Part shown: positions 52,784 through 62,362 of the stretch, piece after piece
How the letters are laid out: each line of letters opens with the position of its first letter
Position numbering within the stretch: position 1 is the stretch's first letter
Assembly (NCBI GenBank): GCA_039725955.1
Contig: CP091033.1
Coordinates: forward strand, 1,054,001-1,118,000
Direction: 5' to 3'
Length of the DNA stretch: 64,000 nt
Origin: Sinorhizobium sp. B11
GTDB taxonomy: Bacteria > Pseudomonadota > Alphaproteobacteria > Rhizobiales > Rhizobiaceae
Notes under the pieces: model-generated
The model's database searches: none
What the model was told of the DNA's origin: nothing
The model's input: the letters and a program-made list of their open reading frames with translations, nothing else
Position numbers and translations under genes: made by a program

Positions 52784-55507
52784 ATGAGCGTTCTGCATTT
52801 TGAAGGTTTCGAACTGGACGTTCAAAACCGTAGGCTGATGGAGGACGGCCATCCACTAAGACTAGGTGGTCGAGCATTCGATCTTCTCGCGGTCCTTGCC
52901 CAGCGCTCGGGTCAGGTGATCAGCAAGGATGAACTGCTAAGTGCAGTGTGGCCGACCACAACGGTCGAAGAAGGCACTCTTCGAGTCTCATTGGTTTCAC
53001 TTCGCAAATCTCTCGGAGAACGCGCTCGCGGCTTCATCGACAACGTGCCCGGCAAGGGATACATCTTCGTACCGCAGGTTCGCGTCGACGGTGCCGCGTC
53101 CGTCGCGACGACGCCTAACCTGCCCTCGAACGACCTTCCACGCCTCCCGAACAAGGTCATCGGCCGCGATGAATTCATCGACACCACGGCCGATCTTCTA
53201 CAGCAGTCGCGCATCATAACGATCACCGGTACCGGAGGCATCGGCAAGACCTCCGTCGCGGTTGCCATTGCGGAACGGTTCGTAGGCCAAAGGAGGGTGA
53301 TGTTCCTCGATCTGGCCTCCCTATCCGACAGTATCAACCTGATGCCATCGCTTGCCAGTCAGCTCGGCCTAAGCGTCTACGGTTCAGAACTGCTGCAGGC
53401 GGTGGCGACAGAACTGAGAAAGACTCCGACCCTTCTCGTATTCGATAACTGCGAGCACATTATCGATGCAGCAGCCGAGGCAGCTGAATCGATCCTCCTC
53501 GAAGTCCCGACGTCCACGATTCTCGCCACAAGCAGAGAGCCGCTTCGAATTCAGCTTGAACGCATTCGTCGCTTGCCTCCGTTGGCCGTCCCGCCCGAGG
53601 GGACAATCGCCGAGGAAGCAGTAAGTTACGCCGCTTTGGACCTGTTTTACAAAATGGCGGGCTTGTTCAAGGACGAGCGCGATCTACGGCAACCCGAAGC
53701 CATTGCCCTTTCCGCGGACATTGTCAGGAAATTGGAGGGCATTCCTCTGGCCATAGAACTGGCGGCTTCGCGGGCCCTTGATATGGACATCAAGGAGTTG
53801 CACCGCTCCGTAGCAAGGCCGCTGTCGGTTCTACGTCGCGGCAGGCGGAATGCTCCCGCTAGGCAGCAAACCCTACAAGCGGCACTCGACTGGAGTTTCC
53901 AGACTTTGTCGCCGTTGGAGAAGGAGCTCCTACTTCGCCTTTCGACCTTCGCTGGTCTGTTCACGGCCGAAGACGCGCGTGCCATTGCCGGTGACCGACA
54001 TTCCGACGACGAATTCTACGAAGCGTTCGACGGCTTGTTTCTCAAGTCCCTGCTGAACGTTGCCTCCGAACGAGGTTGCTACCGACTACTGGTAACGACA
54101 CATCATTATGCTTCCGCGAAACTGTCGTCCGCTCCTTTCAAGCGGGACGCCCAACTCGCGCATGCACGCTATTGCTCCGACAGTTTAAAGAAGGCCGAGG
54201 CGGACTGGACTAAGCTTGAGACCGACGAGTGGCTGCGACTGCATGGTGCACTCATTCACGATTTGCGTATCGCCTTGGCTTGGGCCTTCTCCTCCGACGG
54301 AGACGATGCCCTTGGAATAGAACTCACCGCCACTTCCAACATTATCTGGACGCAGCTGGGACTAATGACCGAACAGTTGGCGGTGATCGAGACCGCGCTC
54401 GCTCGGGCCCCCGCCGCCAAAGCTTTGGATCCACGCCACGAGATGTACCTGCGGCTTTCGCACGCTGGCACGATGTATCACATCAAAAGCTCGGAACGCG
54501 ATCCACAAGCCCTCGCCGAATACTCCCAGGCCATGACGATCGCCAAAGACCTTGACGATCATATGGGTATTCTTCGTGCCAGTGGCGGCATAACAGCGAT
54601 CCATACGATGAATGCGGACTACATTGATGCCATCAAAGTAGCGCGGCAGTTCGACGATCTTTGCGGTGCGAAATTGCCCAATGCAGTGAGCCGCATGCTC
54701 AACCATAACCTTCACTATATCGGTGACTTCGGCGGCGCTATGCGACATGCCAATATAGCCCTCGACATGGCGAAGGCCGGCGTTCGCGGAACACTCAACA
54801 ATGGCGCAAGCTACGATCAAAGGATCAGCGCCCTTTCAACCGTCGTGAAAACCTTGTGGGTTCAGGGAAGACTGACCGAGGCCATGGAGCGACTTGATGC
54901 CGTGTTGGCTGAAGCAATTAGCCTGGACCACGCGATTTCGACCTGCCTGTATCTTGCTGTGTCAGCCTGCCCCACTGCTTTTGGAATGAGGGAAGTCGAA
55001 TCCGGTAACCGTCTGCTCCACCTCCTCTTAGAAAAATCTGCCAATAACTCCCTGCTGCGTTGGCAGGAATGGGCTTACACGTTCGAGCAAGTATCGGCGG
55101 CGATCGCGACTGATGACAAAGAGCGTTTCAATAAAGCCGTGGCAAACGCGAAGGGAGCTCGGTTCGAAAATTGCCTGATCGTAGGCGGCCACCTTGCGGA
55201 CCGTGCGACCATTGATCGGGCTTTATCGAAAAATGCCGGATGGTGCCGGGCAGAACTCTACCGCCTAAAGGGTTTCCTGCTCCTCGATGAGGACGCGGAC
55301 GCAGCTCGCAAACTCATCATGGAAGGATACCTACTTTCGTCTCAGCAAAGCGCCAGGTTCTGGGAGCTGCGCTGCGCCGCGACTTTGGTCAAGTGTGCAC
55401 CGATAGATGGTCACGCCGCCGCGAGAAGTCGGCTTGATCAGACACTGGCAGGGTTCGATGAAGAGCTCGCCACCGCAGATGTGGTGGAAGCAAGAACACT
55501 CATCTAA
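52784..55507 (+). CDS. Winged-helix/NB-ARC-type ATPase transcriptional regulator (copy 2)
   Basis: A 907-aa paralogue of the regulator at 37593, alignable along its whole length. The winged helix (residues 1-98: LRLGGRAFDLLAVLAQRSGQVISKDEL) is followed by Walker A TGTGGIGKTS (148-157), Walker B LLVFDNCEHI, ILATSREPL and GIPLAIELAASR, then a TPR-like helical half with NIIWTQLGLMTEQL matching HILWTQLGLMNEQL of copy 1. The start is unambiguous. It lies 70 bases after the DUF983 gene and just left of an IS3-family element. A role as ligand-gated activator of the adjacent stress genes is inferred. Confidence 0.92.
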   Translation: MSVLHFEGFELDVQNRRLMEDGHPLRLGGRAFDLLAVLAQRSGQVISKDELLSAVWPTTTVEEGTLRVSLVSLRKSLGERARGFIDNVPGKGYIFVPQVRVDGAASVATTPNLPSNDLPRLPNKVIGRDEFIDTTADLLQQSRIITITGTGGIGKTSVAVAIAERFVGQRRVMFLDLASLSDSINLMPSLASQLGLSVYGSELLQAVATELRKTPTLLVFDNCEHIIDAAAEAAESILLEVPTSTILATSREPLRIQLERIRRLPPLAVPPEGTIAEEAVSYAALDLFYKMAGLFKDERDLRQPEAIALSADIVRKLEGIPLAIELAASRALDMDIKELHRSVARPLSVLRRGRRNAPARQQTLQAALDWSFQTLSPLEKELLLRLSTFAGLFTAEDARAIAGDRHSDDEFYEAFDGLFLKSLLNVASERGCYRLLVTTHHYASAKLSSAPFKRDAQLAHARYCSDSLKKAEADWTKLETDEWLRLHGALIHDLRIALAWAFSSDGDDALGIELTATSNIIWTQLGLMTEQLAVIETALARAPAAKALDPRHEMYLRLSHAGTMYHIKSSERDPQALAEYSQAMTIAKDLDDHMGILRASGGITAIHTMNADYIDAIKVARQFDDLCGAKLPNAVSRMLNHNLHYIGDFGGAMRHANIALDMAKAGVRGTLNNGASYDQRISALSTVVKTLWVQGRLTEAMERLDAVLAEAISLDHAISTCLYLAVSACPTAFGMREVESGNRLLHLLLEKSANNSLLRWQEWAYTFEQVSAAIATDDKERFNKAVANAKGARFENCLIVGGHLADRATIDRALSKNAGWCRAELYRLKGFLLLDEDADAARKLIMEGYLLSSQQSARFWELRCAATLVKCAPIDGHAAARSRLDQTLAGFDEELATADVVEARTLI

Positions 55508-55679
55508 AGCGTCCATGCGGGAATGCAGCCGTCAAAACACTTCTTGCGCCGATTGCCCCAGCCCATTCCAACTAGGCATCACAGAAACCCAAGTCTGACT
55601 TCAAACCTGGGTCTCTGACCTTGCCCCGTTGAAATAATCCATTTTGAAGTAAGCTCTGGCCCATTGAGAGGACCAGGGA

Positions 55680-55946
55680 ATGAAGCGCAAGCGTTTTACA
55701 GACGAACAGATCATCGGCATTCTGAAGGAGCACGAGGCGGGCACGCCAGTCGCGGAGCTTTGCCGCAAGCACGGCGTCAGCGATGCCAGTATTTATAAGT
55801 GGAAAGCCAAGTTCGGCGGCATGGACGTGTCCGAGGCCAAGCGGTTGAAGACCCTGGAGGACGAGAACACGAAGCTGAAGCGGCTCCTGGCGGATGCCAT
55901 GCTCGACAATGCTGCTTTGAAAGACCTTTTGGGAAAGAAGTGGTGA
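55680..55946 (+). CDS. IS3-family transposase OrfA
   Basis: An 88-aa protein: helix-turn-helix ([20 protein letters not shown]...[22 protein letters not shown]) followed by a leucine-zipper ([29 protein letters not shown]). The frame ends at TGA 55944-55946, inside the start region of OrfB in the -1 frame. Confidence 0.95.
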   Translation: MKRKRFTDEQIIGILKEHEAGTPVAELCRKHGVSDASIYKWKAKFGGMDVSEAKRLKTLEDENTKLKRLLADAMLDNAALKDLLGKKW

Positions 55947-56869
55947 CGCCCGCAGCAAAGCGGAACGCTGTCAAGCATCTGATGAGCCACCATCAGATGA
56001 GTGAACGGCGGGCGTGTAAAGCCATCGGCGTTTGCCGGATGACGATCCGTTATGAAACGAGCCGCAGCGACGATCATGACCTTCGCGAGCGAATGAAGGC
56101 GTTGGCGCATGGACGTCGCCGCTTCGGATATCGACGCATTCACGTGCTGCTCAGGCGCGAGGGCCACATTGTGAACCACAAGAGGCTCTTCCGGCTCTAT
56201 CGGGAAGAGAAGCTGACGGTGCGCAAGCGCGGCGGTCGCAAGCGAGCGATTGGCACGCGAGCACCGATGCTTGTCCCGATGGCAGCCAATGATCGTTGGT
56301 CGCTGGACTTCGTATCGGATCAACTCACCGACGGTCGCAGGTTCCGGGTGCTGACGGTCGTCGACGATTGCACCAGGGAATGCCTGGCACTCGTCGCCGA
56401 TACATCACTTTCCGGTCTGCGGGTTGCACGCGAGCTTGACCGGATCATCGAGGGGCGTGGCAAGCCAAAGATGATCGTCAGCGACAATGGCAGCGAGTTC
56501 ACCAGCAATGCGATCCTGAATTGGACGGATCGGACCAAGGTGGAATGGCACTACATCGCGCCGGGCAAGCCGATCCAGAACGCCTTCATCGAAAGCTTCA
56601 ATGGGCGGCTGCGAGACGAGTTCTTGAATGAAACTCTCTTCTCGTCACTGACCCAAGCTCGATCAGCGCTTTCAAACTGGCGCAGCGATTACAACGATCA
56701 CCGACCGCATTCCGGCCTCGGCTGGATGACACCTGCCGAGTTCGCTCAGACAATCAACCCGCGACGTGATGCGGTGCTGCGCAGCCGAAATGGCTCCGCA
56801 CCGCAACCCGCCGCTACCGCCCCGAATACAGCAACCCAAAACCGTTGGAGCGAACTCAAAACTGGATAA
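55943..56869 (+). CDS. IS3-family transposase OrfB (IS407-like)
   Basis: Catalytic subunit of about 308 aa with the HTH_21 region ([19 protein letters not shown]) and the integrase DDE residues in [20 protein letters not shown] and [18 protein letters not shown] at 55943 overlaps the OrfA stop; the frame is -1 relative to OrfA and open upstream, so an OrfAB fusion by frameshifting at the AAAG stretch is equally likely. It is intact. Confidence 0.93.
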   Translation: MTPAAKRNAVKHLMSHHQMSERRACKAIGVCRMTIRYETSRSDDHDLRERMKALAHGRRRFGYRRIHVLLRREGHIVNHKRLFRLYREEKLTVRKRGGRKRAIGTRAPMLVPMAANDRWSLDFVSDQLTDGRRFRVLTVVDDCTRECLALVADTSLSGLRVARELDRIIEGRGKPKMIVSDNGSEFTSNAILNWTDRTKVEWHYIAPGKPIQNAFIESFNGRLRDEFLNETLFSSLTQARSALSNWRSDYNDHRPHSGLGWMTPAEFAQTINPRRDAVLRSRNGSAPQPAATAPNTATQNRWSELKTG

Positions 56870-56922
56870 AACTTGGGGGCAAGGTCATCTCTGTAGCACG
56901 TCGCCAATCAGTGTAAGCGCGA

Positions 56923-57888
56923 CTACAGGCTTTCGTAGACAAGCTTGGTGAAGAAGTCCGGCGTAATCACGAACTGGCCCCAGACGGCGTCGAACGACGA
57001 GGTTGGACGTTGAGCCTGTACCTCTTCCAAACTCATGCCTTTGCTCTTGTTCGCGGAGATCGACTCCCTGATGGCAACAAGCATTTCCAGGTAAGCCTTG
57101 AGTTCTTCGCGGTTCCCGATGGGGTTTGCGTGTCCGGATACGACGAGAGTGTCAGCATCGCAGATATCGACGTTCCACTGCGCGGCGCTGATCATGCCAT
57201 CAATGGTGCCACCGGTGGACCGGTCAATGAACGGGTAGATTCCGTTCCAGAATGTATCCCCGGTGTGCAGCACGTTCGAATTCTGGAAAAATACCGAGAG
57301 GTCACCGTCGGTGTGGGCGTTCCCGTAAAACTTCAGGCGTACGGGATCCCCGTTGATATCCAACTCGTGTGTGTCACCCACCACGATCGACGGAAGAGCC
57401 TGGATCGCGGAAGGCGGAAAGTCAAAATTCCAGTCCTCGACACGCTGCGCCGCGCTCAGGTGAGAAAGCGTCTTTTCGTGCGCAATGATCTTGGCTCCTT
57501 CCCGGCCGAGCCAATCGTTGCCGTCAGCATGATCGAAGTGCCAATGCGTATTTACTACGGCGGCAACTTTGGAACTTCCCAAGGAGGCTAGGCTCTCCTT
57601 GATCTTCGTCTCCGATACGGCGATGCCCGCATCCACGAGGAACATTCCATCTTCGCCGAAGCTGGCAAGCATGTTACCGCCTGAGCCCTCGAGAACCGTG
57701 AGCCTCCCACGCACCTCGTGAAGCGAAATCGGAGACGAGGCGGCGTAGTCCTTCATAGCATTCACAATGCCGCGCGATTTCGCATAGGCCTGTGCAGGTG
57801 TCAGCATTGGACCGCCGGCGGCGGCAGAGGGCTCGGCCGCCACGCAGCACAAACAGAATCCACGATGAAAGAAGCGAGAAGCGTGCAT
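56923..57888 (-). CDS. Exported MBL-fold metallo-hydrolase
   Basis: A 321-aa metallo-beta-lactamase-fold protein. The N-terminal 25 residues (MHASRFFHRGFCLCCVAAEPSAAA) look like a short, atypical export signal. The metal motif THWHFDHADGN is at about residue 113, with further ligands in GNAHTDGDLSVFF, LHTGDTFWNG and VSGHANPIG. It resembles periplasmic MBL hydrolases of the SoxH/quinoprotein-relay type. The gene starts 37 bases right of the IS and is followed upstream by an alpha/beta hydrolase on the same strand. Substrate unknown. Confidence 0.85.
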   Translation of the reverse strand: MHASRFFHRGFCLCCVAAEPSAAAGGPMLTPAQAYAKSRGIVNAMKDYAASSPISLHEVRGRLTVLEGSGGNMLASFGEDGMFLVDAGIAVSETKIKESLASLGSSKVAAVVNTHWHFDHADGNDWLGREGAKIIAHEKTLSHLSAAQRVEDWNFDFPPSAIQALPSIVVGDTHELDINGDPVRLKFYGNAHTDGDLSVFFQNSNVLHTGDTFWNGIYPFIDRSTGGTIDGMISAAQWNVDICDADTLVVSGHANPIGNREELKAYLEMLVAIRESISANKSKGMSLEEVQAQRPTSSFDAVWGQFVITPDFFTKLVYESL

Positions 57889-57946
57889 CGGTCTAGGTCC
57901 TCAGATGTTAAGGAAACGATTGGATTGAGACGTTGAATTACGGATC

Positions 57947-58807
57947 TTAGTGCCTTTGGTGGTTCCGGACGAACGACGTGATTACGTCGACGGAATAGAT
58001 CGGTTCCTGGTGATGCGGACCATGGCCGGCCTGCGGCAAGGTGACGATATGATGCGACTTCCAGTCGCGCACCAATTCCAGCCAGTTTTCCACCGGGCAA
58101 GCAATATCGTGATCACCAGCAATCACCAACAAGGGGACCTCGCCAGCAGCGAGTTTCTTCGCGTGAGCGCCCTCGGGGTCTGGGTAGATGGTGGACCTGT
58201 CTTTCGCCTCACTGAGGAGTTTCATGAAGGTCGCTTCCGGTATCGGTGGGGATGTGTTGGTCCTACGTTCGGCGATACGATCATGAGCTCGCCTCGCGGC
58301 AGCCCTGCTACCTTCCGATGCGGGTTCGAAGAACAGGACGAACTCGTCATTCAAGGTGTTCACAGAGTTCATCGCGGTCTTGATGAAAAGCGGCTCGGCG
58401 CTCACCTTAGGGTGTCCCGGAGGTGCCGTTCCGATCAAGACAACCTGCGAAACCTTCTCCGGATAAGTCACAGCAAAGACCTGTGCCACAACTCCGCCCA
58501 GCGACCATCCACCCACCACGACTTTGTCAAAGCCAAGGAAATCGATCAGGTCCTTTGCATCCTTCGCAAGCGACGCGCGGTCGTATGTCGGTGTGCCGGT
58601 TGATCCACCGAGCCCCGTATAGTCGAAGATCACCACCGTGAATGTCTTGGCGAGCTCGTCAAGAAATAGCGGATCCCAGGAATCCATGGTTCCCCTGAAC
58701 CGGACGGCGAGCACGAACGGCGGACCATCTCCGAACTGCCGATAGGCAAGCCTACGACCTTCCAAGTCCGCATATCTAGTTTCGATAGTCGAAGCGTTTG
58801 CTAACAT
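57947..58807 (-). CDS. Alpha/beta hydrolase
   Basis: A 286-aa cytoplasmic hydrolase. The nucleophile elbow is GGWSLGG (Ser near residue 99), the acid is in VIAGDHDIACP and the His in LPQAGHGPHHQEP. The region after strand 3 reads FDYTGLGGSTG, and the usual HG oxyanion motif is replaced by AVRFRGTMDSW. It is preceded on the same strand by the disulfide oxidoreductase gene (23 bases) and followed by the MBL hydrolase, likely one transcript. Substrate unknown; ester or carbon-carbon-bond hydrolysis are both possible. Confidence 0.88.
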   Translation of the reverse strand: MLANASTIETRYADLEGRRLAYRQFGDGPPFVLAVRFRGTMDSWDPLFLDELAKTFTVVIFDYTGLGGSTGTPTYDRASLAKDAKDLIDFLGFDKVVVGGWSLGGVVAQVFAVTYPEKVSQVVLIGTAPPGHPKVSAEPLFIKTAMNSVNTLNDEFVLFFEPASEGSRAAARRAHDRIAERRTNTSPPIPEATFMKLLSEAKDRSTIYPDPEGAHAKKLAAGEVPLLVIAGDHDIACPVENWLELVRDWKSHHIVTLPQAGHGPHHQEPIYSVDVITSFVRNHQRH

Positions 58808-58830
58808 CGTCGTTGATCTCCAAACTCTTC

Positions 58831-60222
58831 TTAGCTGCGCTTGGCCGGGGCGCTGACGTTTGCAAAGAGCATGTTGAGACCTTCGGTGATGGTCGGATGG
58901 GCAAAAATCCCGTCCCGCAAGGCGGTAAAAGGCAGCCCGCCTTGCATCGCCACCTGGACGACACTCATCACGTCACCCGCGTTCACGCCGATCATGCTGA
59001 ACCCAAGTATCGTATCGGTGTCGTGGGCGATAATGGCTTTCATGAATCCCTTTCGAAGCGAGAGGGTTCTGGCACGTGGAATAACATCCATGGGAAGCTT
59101 GGCCACACGGTATTCAACGCCGTCCTTCGCCATGTCGGTCTCGTTCTTGCCGATCCTTGCGAATTCAGGATCGATGAACACGCAGTACGGAATCAAACGA
59201 TCTTTGGTCGTGCGGTTTCCGCCGTTCATCGCGCTTTTGACGATACGGTAATCGTCGAGCGACGCATGGGTAAACATCGGCGTGCCAGCGACCTCGCCCA
59301 TAGCCCAGACATCGGGTGCGCTCGTGCGCAGCCGCTCATCGACCTTCACGAAACCGCGTTCGTCGAGATCGACGCCGGCGAGTTCCAACCCAACGTCGGC
59401 GGTCCGCGGCCGCCGGCCCGAAGCAACCAAGATATGGGAACCTTCAAACGACCGCCCGTCGGCGCATCGTACCGTAACGCGGTCGCCCGAACGACCCGAA
59501 ACGGTCAGGTCGTAGGCGCTGAGGGCCACATCGACGCCTTCTGAATTGAGAGTTTTAAGGATGGCTTCGCTGACATCAACGTCTTCGCGCGGGGCAAGGC
59601 GCGGTCCACGTTCAATGATGGTGACCTCCGCGCCAAGACGCCGAAACGCCTGCCCGAGTTCCATTCCGATATAGCCGCCACCGATGACGATGAGACGGGT
59701 GGGCAACTCTCCCAGTTTCAGAGCATCCACATGCGTAATCGGGTTCGCAGCGGCTAGCCCAGGGACATCAGGGATGTCCGCAACGGTTCCAAGATTGATG
59801 AACACCTGATCGCCCGTGAGCCTTCGCAGGCCATTTTCCGTTTCAACCTCGATGGTCTTAGGGGCGACAAAACGTCCCCAGCCAAGAACCAGGTCAAATC
59901 CGCTCGCGTTAAAGCCGGCTTGGTTCGTCGCGACCATCTCGGCGACAACCCTCGCCGTGCGATCTTTCACCACGTCGATACTGTGGCGAACGCTGTCGAC
60001 AGCGATGCCGAATTCGGCCGTGTTCCTGACCGCGTGTGCGACTTCGGCGCTGCGAATAAGGGTTTTGCTGGGGATGCAAGCGACATTGATGCATGAGCCG
60101 CCGATCATTCCGGCTTCTACAACCGCGACCTTTTTCCCTGCCTTTGCCTGCTCCATAGCGAGGGTTTTGCCTGCCTTGCCGCCGCCAAAAATAAGGAAGT
60201 CGAATTTTTCAATGTCGTTCAT
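58831..60222 (-). CDS. FAD-dependent pyridine nucleotide-disulfide oxidoreductase
   Basis: A 463-aa flavoprotein of the lipoamide dehydrogenase/mercuric reductase class. The FAD-binding FLIFGGGKAGKTLAMEQA is at the N-terminus and the redox-active disulfide is in GGSCINVACIPSK (CXXXXC, near residue 44). The NAD(P) domain begins VIGGGYIGMELGQAFRRLG, the second FAD motif is VWAMGEVAG, and the dimerisation domain ends with HPTITEGL. The ATG at 60222 (MNDIEKF) follows GAGGCAGC; the open frame upstream is unlikely coding. No 2-oxoacid dehydrogenase genes are nearby, so a stand-alone reductase role is inferred. Confidence 0.92.
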   Translation of the reverse strand: MNDIEKFDFLIFGGGKAGKTLAMEQAKAGKKVAVVEAGMIGGSCINVACIPSKTLIRSAEVAHAVRNTAEFGIAVDSVRHSIDVVKDRTARVVAEMVATNQAGFNASGFDLVLGWGRFVAPKTIEVETENGLRRLTGDQVFINLGTVADIPDVPGLAAANPITHVDALKLGELPTRLIVIGGGYIGMELGQAFRRLGAEVTIIERGPRLAPREDVDVSEAILKTLNSEGVDVALSAYDLTVSGRSGDRVTVRCADGRSFEGSHILVASGRRPRTADVGLELAGVDLDERGFVKVDERLRTSAPDVWAMGEVAGTPMFTHASLDDYRIVKSAMNGGNRTTKDRLIPYCVFIDPEFARIGKNETDMAKDGVEYRVAKLPMDVIPRARTLSLRKGFMKAIIAHDTDTILGFSMIGVNAGDVMSVVQVAMQGGLPFTALRDGIFAHPTITEGLNMLFANVSAPAKRS

Positions 60223-60399
60223 TGCTGCCTCGCTTTTCGAATTGGCAGCATGGAACCACGCGCTGGCATCCCGATATTGTAAGATGCGGCCGTTCGAAAA
60301 CCTGCGGCGGAGCCGGATTGTCAAATATCCGAACTCTTTCCCAAGCCTATCCTGACGATTGATTTTCCCAACGCCGCAACCGAACAGGAGGCTATTTCA

Positions 60400-61236
60400 A
60401 TGACCAACGGTTTGAGAATGCCCGAAACCACGGCATTCATTTCCATCGACGGCATCAAGGTACGAACTGTTAGCGCTAAAGATGCTCCCGGCATCCCTGT
60501 GCTGCTCACCGCACCTTGGCCGGAAAGCGTCTTCGCGTTCAATCTGGTATGGGCGCGTATCAGCGAACTCGGACCATTGACCGCAGTTGATCTACCGGGC
60601 TTTGGTATGTCTGAGGGCCGGGCAGACCTTATGTCGCCCCATGCCATGGGGGAGTTTCTCATCCGCATTATGGACGCCCTAAACATCGAACGCGCTCACG
60701 TGGTGGCTCCTGATGTCGGCACGCTCGCGGTGCTTTACGCAGCCAGTCGCCATGAGGAGCGCTTCGAAAGCATTGTCGGCGGCAGCGGTGGAACGAACGA
60801 AGAGGTTTTCGGCGAGTCCCTACGTCAGATCATGAATTCATCGAAGGGCGACTTCGCCAATTTCGATGGTGGCAACCGTGTCTATGAGCTGGTCAAGACA
60901 ACAGCACGCGTGTCGGTCCCCGAATTCATCCTGCAGGACTACAAGAGCTCTTCCAATGGGCAACGTTGGAACGAAGCGGCGGACTTTGTTCGAGCCTATA
61001 AGCAGGACCTTCCGATACTTGCTGGGCTCTTGCCGTCGATCCAGACTCCGACGCTGGTGATCTCGGGCAAGGATGACCCGATCGTCCCGCCCGCAAACGG
61101 GCAGTTTCTTGCCGACCGGCTGCCGCATTGCCGCGCCGAAGTCGTCGATGCCGGACATTTCGTTTGGGAAGATGCGGCAGACACCTATGCCGAGTTGGTT
61201 TCAAGCTGGATTTCCGGCGGCTACAAAACGGCTTGA
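60400..61236 (+). CDS. Alpha/beta hydrolase with Asp at the nucleophile position (dehalogenase/epoxide hydrolase-like)
   Basis: A 278-aa alpha/beta-hydrolase. Where serine hydrolases have GXSXG, this reads VVAPDVGTLA, placing an aspartate at the elbow as in haloalkane dehalogenases and epoxide hydrolases. Other elements are DLPGFGMSEGRADL after strand 3, the acid in VISGKDDPIVPP and His in DAGHFVWED. AACAGGAGG precedes the ATG. It is divergent from the flavoprotein gene and convergent with the molybdopterin-binding gene. The Asp-elbow is visible; dehalogenase or epoxide hydrolase activity is inferred and the flanking residues are unusual. Confidence 0.82.
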   Translation: MTNGLRMPETTAFISIDGIKVRTVSAKDAPGIPVLLTAPWPESVFAFNLVWARISELGPLTAVDLPGFGMSEGRADLMSPHAMGEFLIRIMDALNIERAHVVAPDVGTLAVLYAASRHEERFESIVGGSGGTNEEVFGESLRQIMNSSKGDFANFDGGNRVYELVKTTARVSVPEFILQDYKSSSNGQRWNEAADFVRAYKQDLPILAGLLPSIQTPTLVISGKDDPIVPPANGQFLADRLPHCRAEVVDAGHFVWEDAADTYAELVSSWISGGYKTA

Positions 61237-61297
61237 TGCCGACATCAGAGAATGCGCGGGCTAGCGTGGTTTCGCTTGCCTGCGCCGCAACTCTTGG

Positions 61298-62347
61298 TCA
61301 CGCAGATTCCCTGAAGTCCGGCGTCTCAACATTATTGGTCGACGCCTCCCTCAACTGGGGCCGCGACGAGATTTCCTTGAGTAATCCCCCAACGCCCATC
61401 TTGGCGATCGTACCGCTGTCGATGCGATCGCCCGCAAGCAGCCTGTCCAGCACCCAATCAAGACCATTCAGGGATGGACTGCGCGCGCATCCTGGCGCTC
61501 CAATCACTGGAACGTCGGCAATCATTCCGATTACGACCAAGTTGCCGGGATCTACAGGCATCCCTACTCGCTCAACCGTTCCGCCCGCCTCGCGGATCGC
61601 CGCGGGAATGACGTCGTTCGCATCCGCTACGGCCGACGCCCCGAACACGATGAGCATATGGTTCGAACCTGCTCTTTGATCGACTTCCACTCGCAGAACC
61701 TCGGCCAACGCATGCGTATCGTGTTCCGAGTATAGCGCCGAGACCAGCGTCGAGCCTCGCTCCTTCAACCGAGTCGCGGTTATTCGCGTGGTCTTCTCTA
61801 CGATCTTCGCGCTAAGTGACGGCAGTGTGGTTGAGACCAGCGTAGCAGTTCGGGATTCAAACGGCCGTACGGATATTGGCGGCCGGGTGGAAGCTACCAG
61901 CCTTGCGGTCTCCACAGTCCGATATCCGACCGCAAGCGGTATGATCTTGAGCGTGCCGACGAGATCGCCCTCTGTTACCCGGCTGCGATCGTCAATGCAC
62001 GCGAACGTGACCGCTTGATTGATGCTGTTGAATGAGTTGATCAGGTCGCGCTGAGCGATGAACAGGCCATCACCCTTGGCGTAGAAATTTACTCTTCCGC
62101 CGACGGCCGACTTCGAAACCACACCCTCTTTGGCAAAAGGAACACCCAGGATGTCGGCGGCTGTGACCTCGTCGATCTCATGTTCCTCGAACCGATGTGC
62201 AAGCACGTCGAAAACCCCGTGCGAAAGGAGGAAGGCTACGTCCTCCAATGAGAGGGTATGTCCCTTTGCAAATACCTTTCCCCCGACAGCAAGTCGGTGT
62301 CCGAGCATCATCCCGGTGGCCAGTTTCGTCTCAAACCTGCCGAACAT
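61298..62347 (-). CDS. Molybdopterin-binding (MoCF-domain) protein
   Basis: A 349-aa protein with the molybdopterin-binding fold. It begins with a segment of the kind found in xanthine-dehydrogenase-associated cofactor proteins (GMMLGHRLAVGGKVFAKGHTLSLEDVAFLLSHGVFDVLAH). The MoCF core follows around residues 185-300 with LIVFGASAVADANDVIPAAI and GNLVVIGMIADVPVIGAPGCARSP. Relatives are often about 530 aa and carry a C-terminal NTP-transferase domain, which is absent here. It is the last gene of the molybdenum-hydroxylase run and probably prepares or inserts the cofactor. Confidence 0.8.
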   Translation of the reverse strand: MFGRFETKLATGMMLGHRLAVGGKVFAKGHTLSLEDVAFLLSHGVFDVLAHRFEEHEIDEVTAADILGVPFAKEGVVSKSAVGGRVNFYAKGDGLFIAQRDLINSFNSINQAVTFACIDDRSRVTEGDLVGTLKIIPLAVGYRTVETARLVASTRPPISVRPFESRTATLVSTTLPSLSAKIVEKTTRITATRLKERGSTLVSALYSEHDTHALAEVLRVEVDQRAGSNHMLIVFGASAVADANDVIPAAIREAGGTVERVGMPVDPGNLVVIGMIADVPVIGAPGCARSPSLNGLDWVLDRLLAGDRIDSGTIAKMGVGGLLKEISSRPQLREASTNNVETPDFRESA

Positions 62348-62362
62348 ATTCGCTCTCCCGCG

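Larger units (their letters stand above)
55616..56887 (+). mobile_element. IS3-family (IS407-like) insertion sequence with TSD TCTC
   Basis: A 1272-bp element. Its ends share TGACCTTGCCCC and further matched blocks (left 55616 onward; right reading inward from 56887), giving an imperfect terminal inverted repeat. TCTC is present directly outside both ends (55612-55615 and 56888-56891), a 4-bp target duplication as in the IS407 group. Two transposase frames are intact, so the element looks recent. It separates NB-ARC copy 2 from the following hydrolase cluster. Confidence 0.92.
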
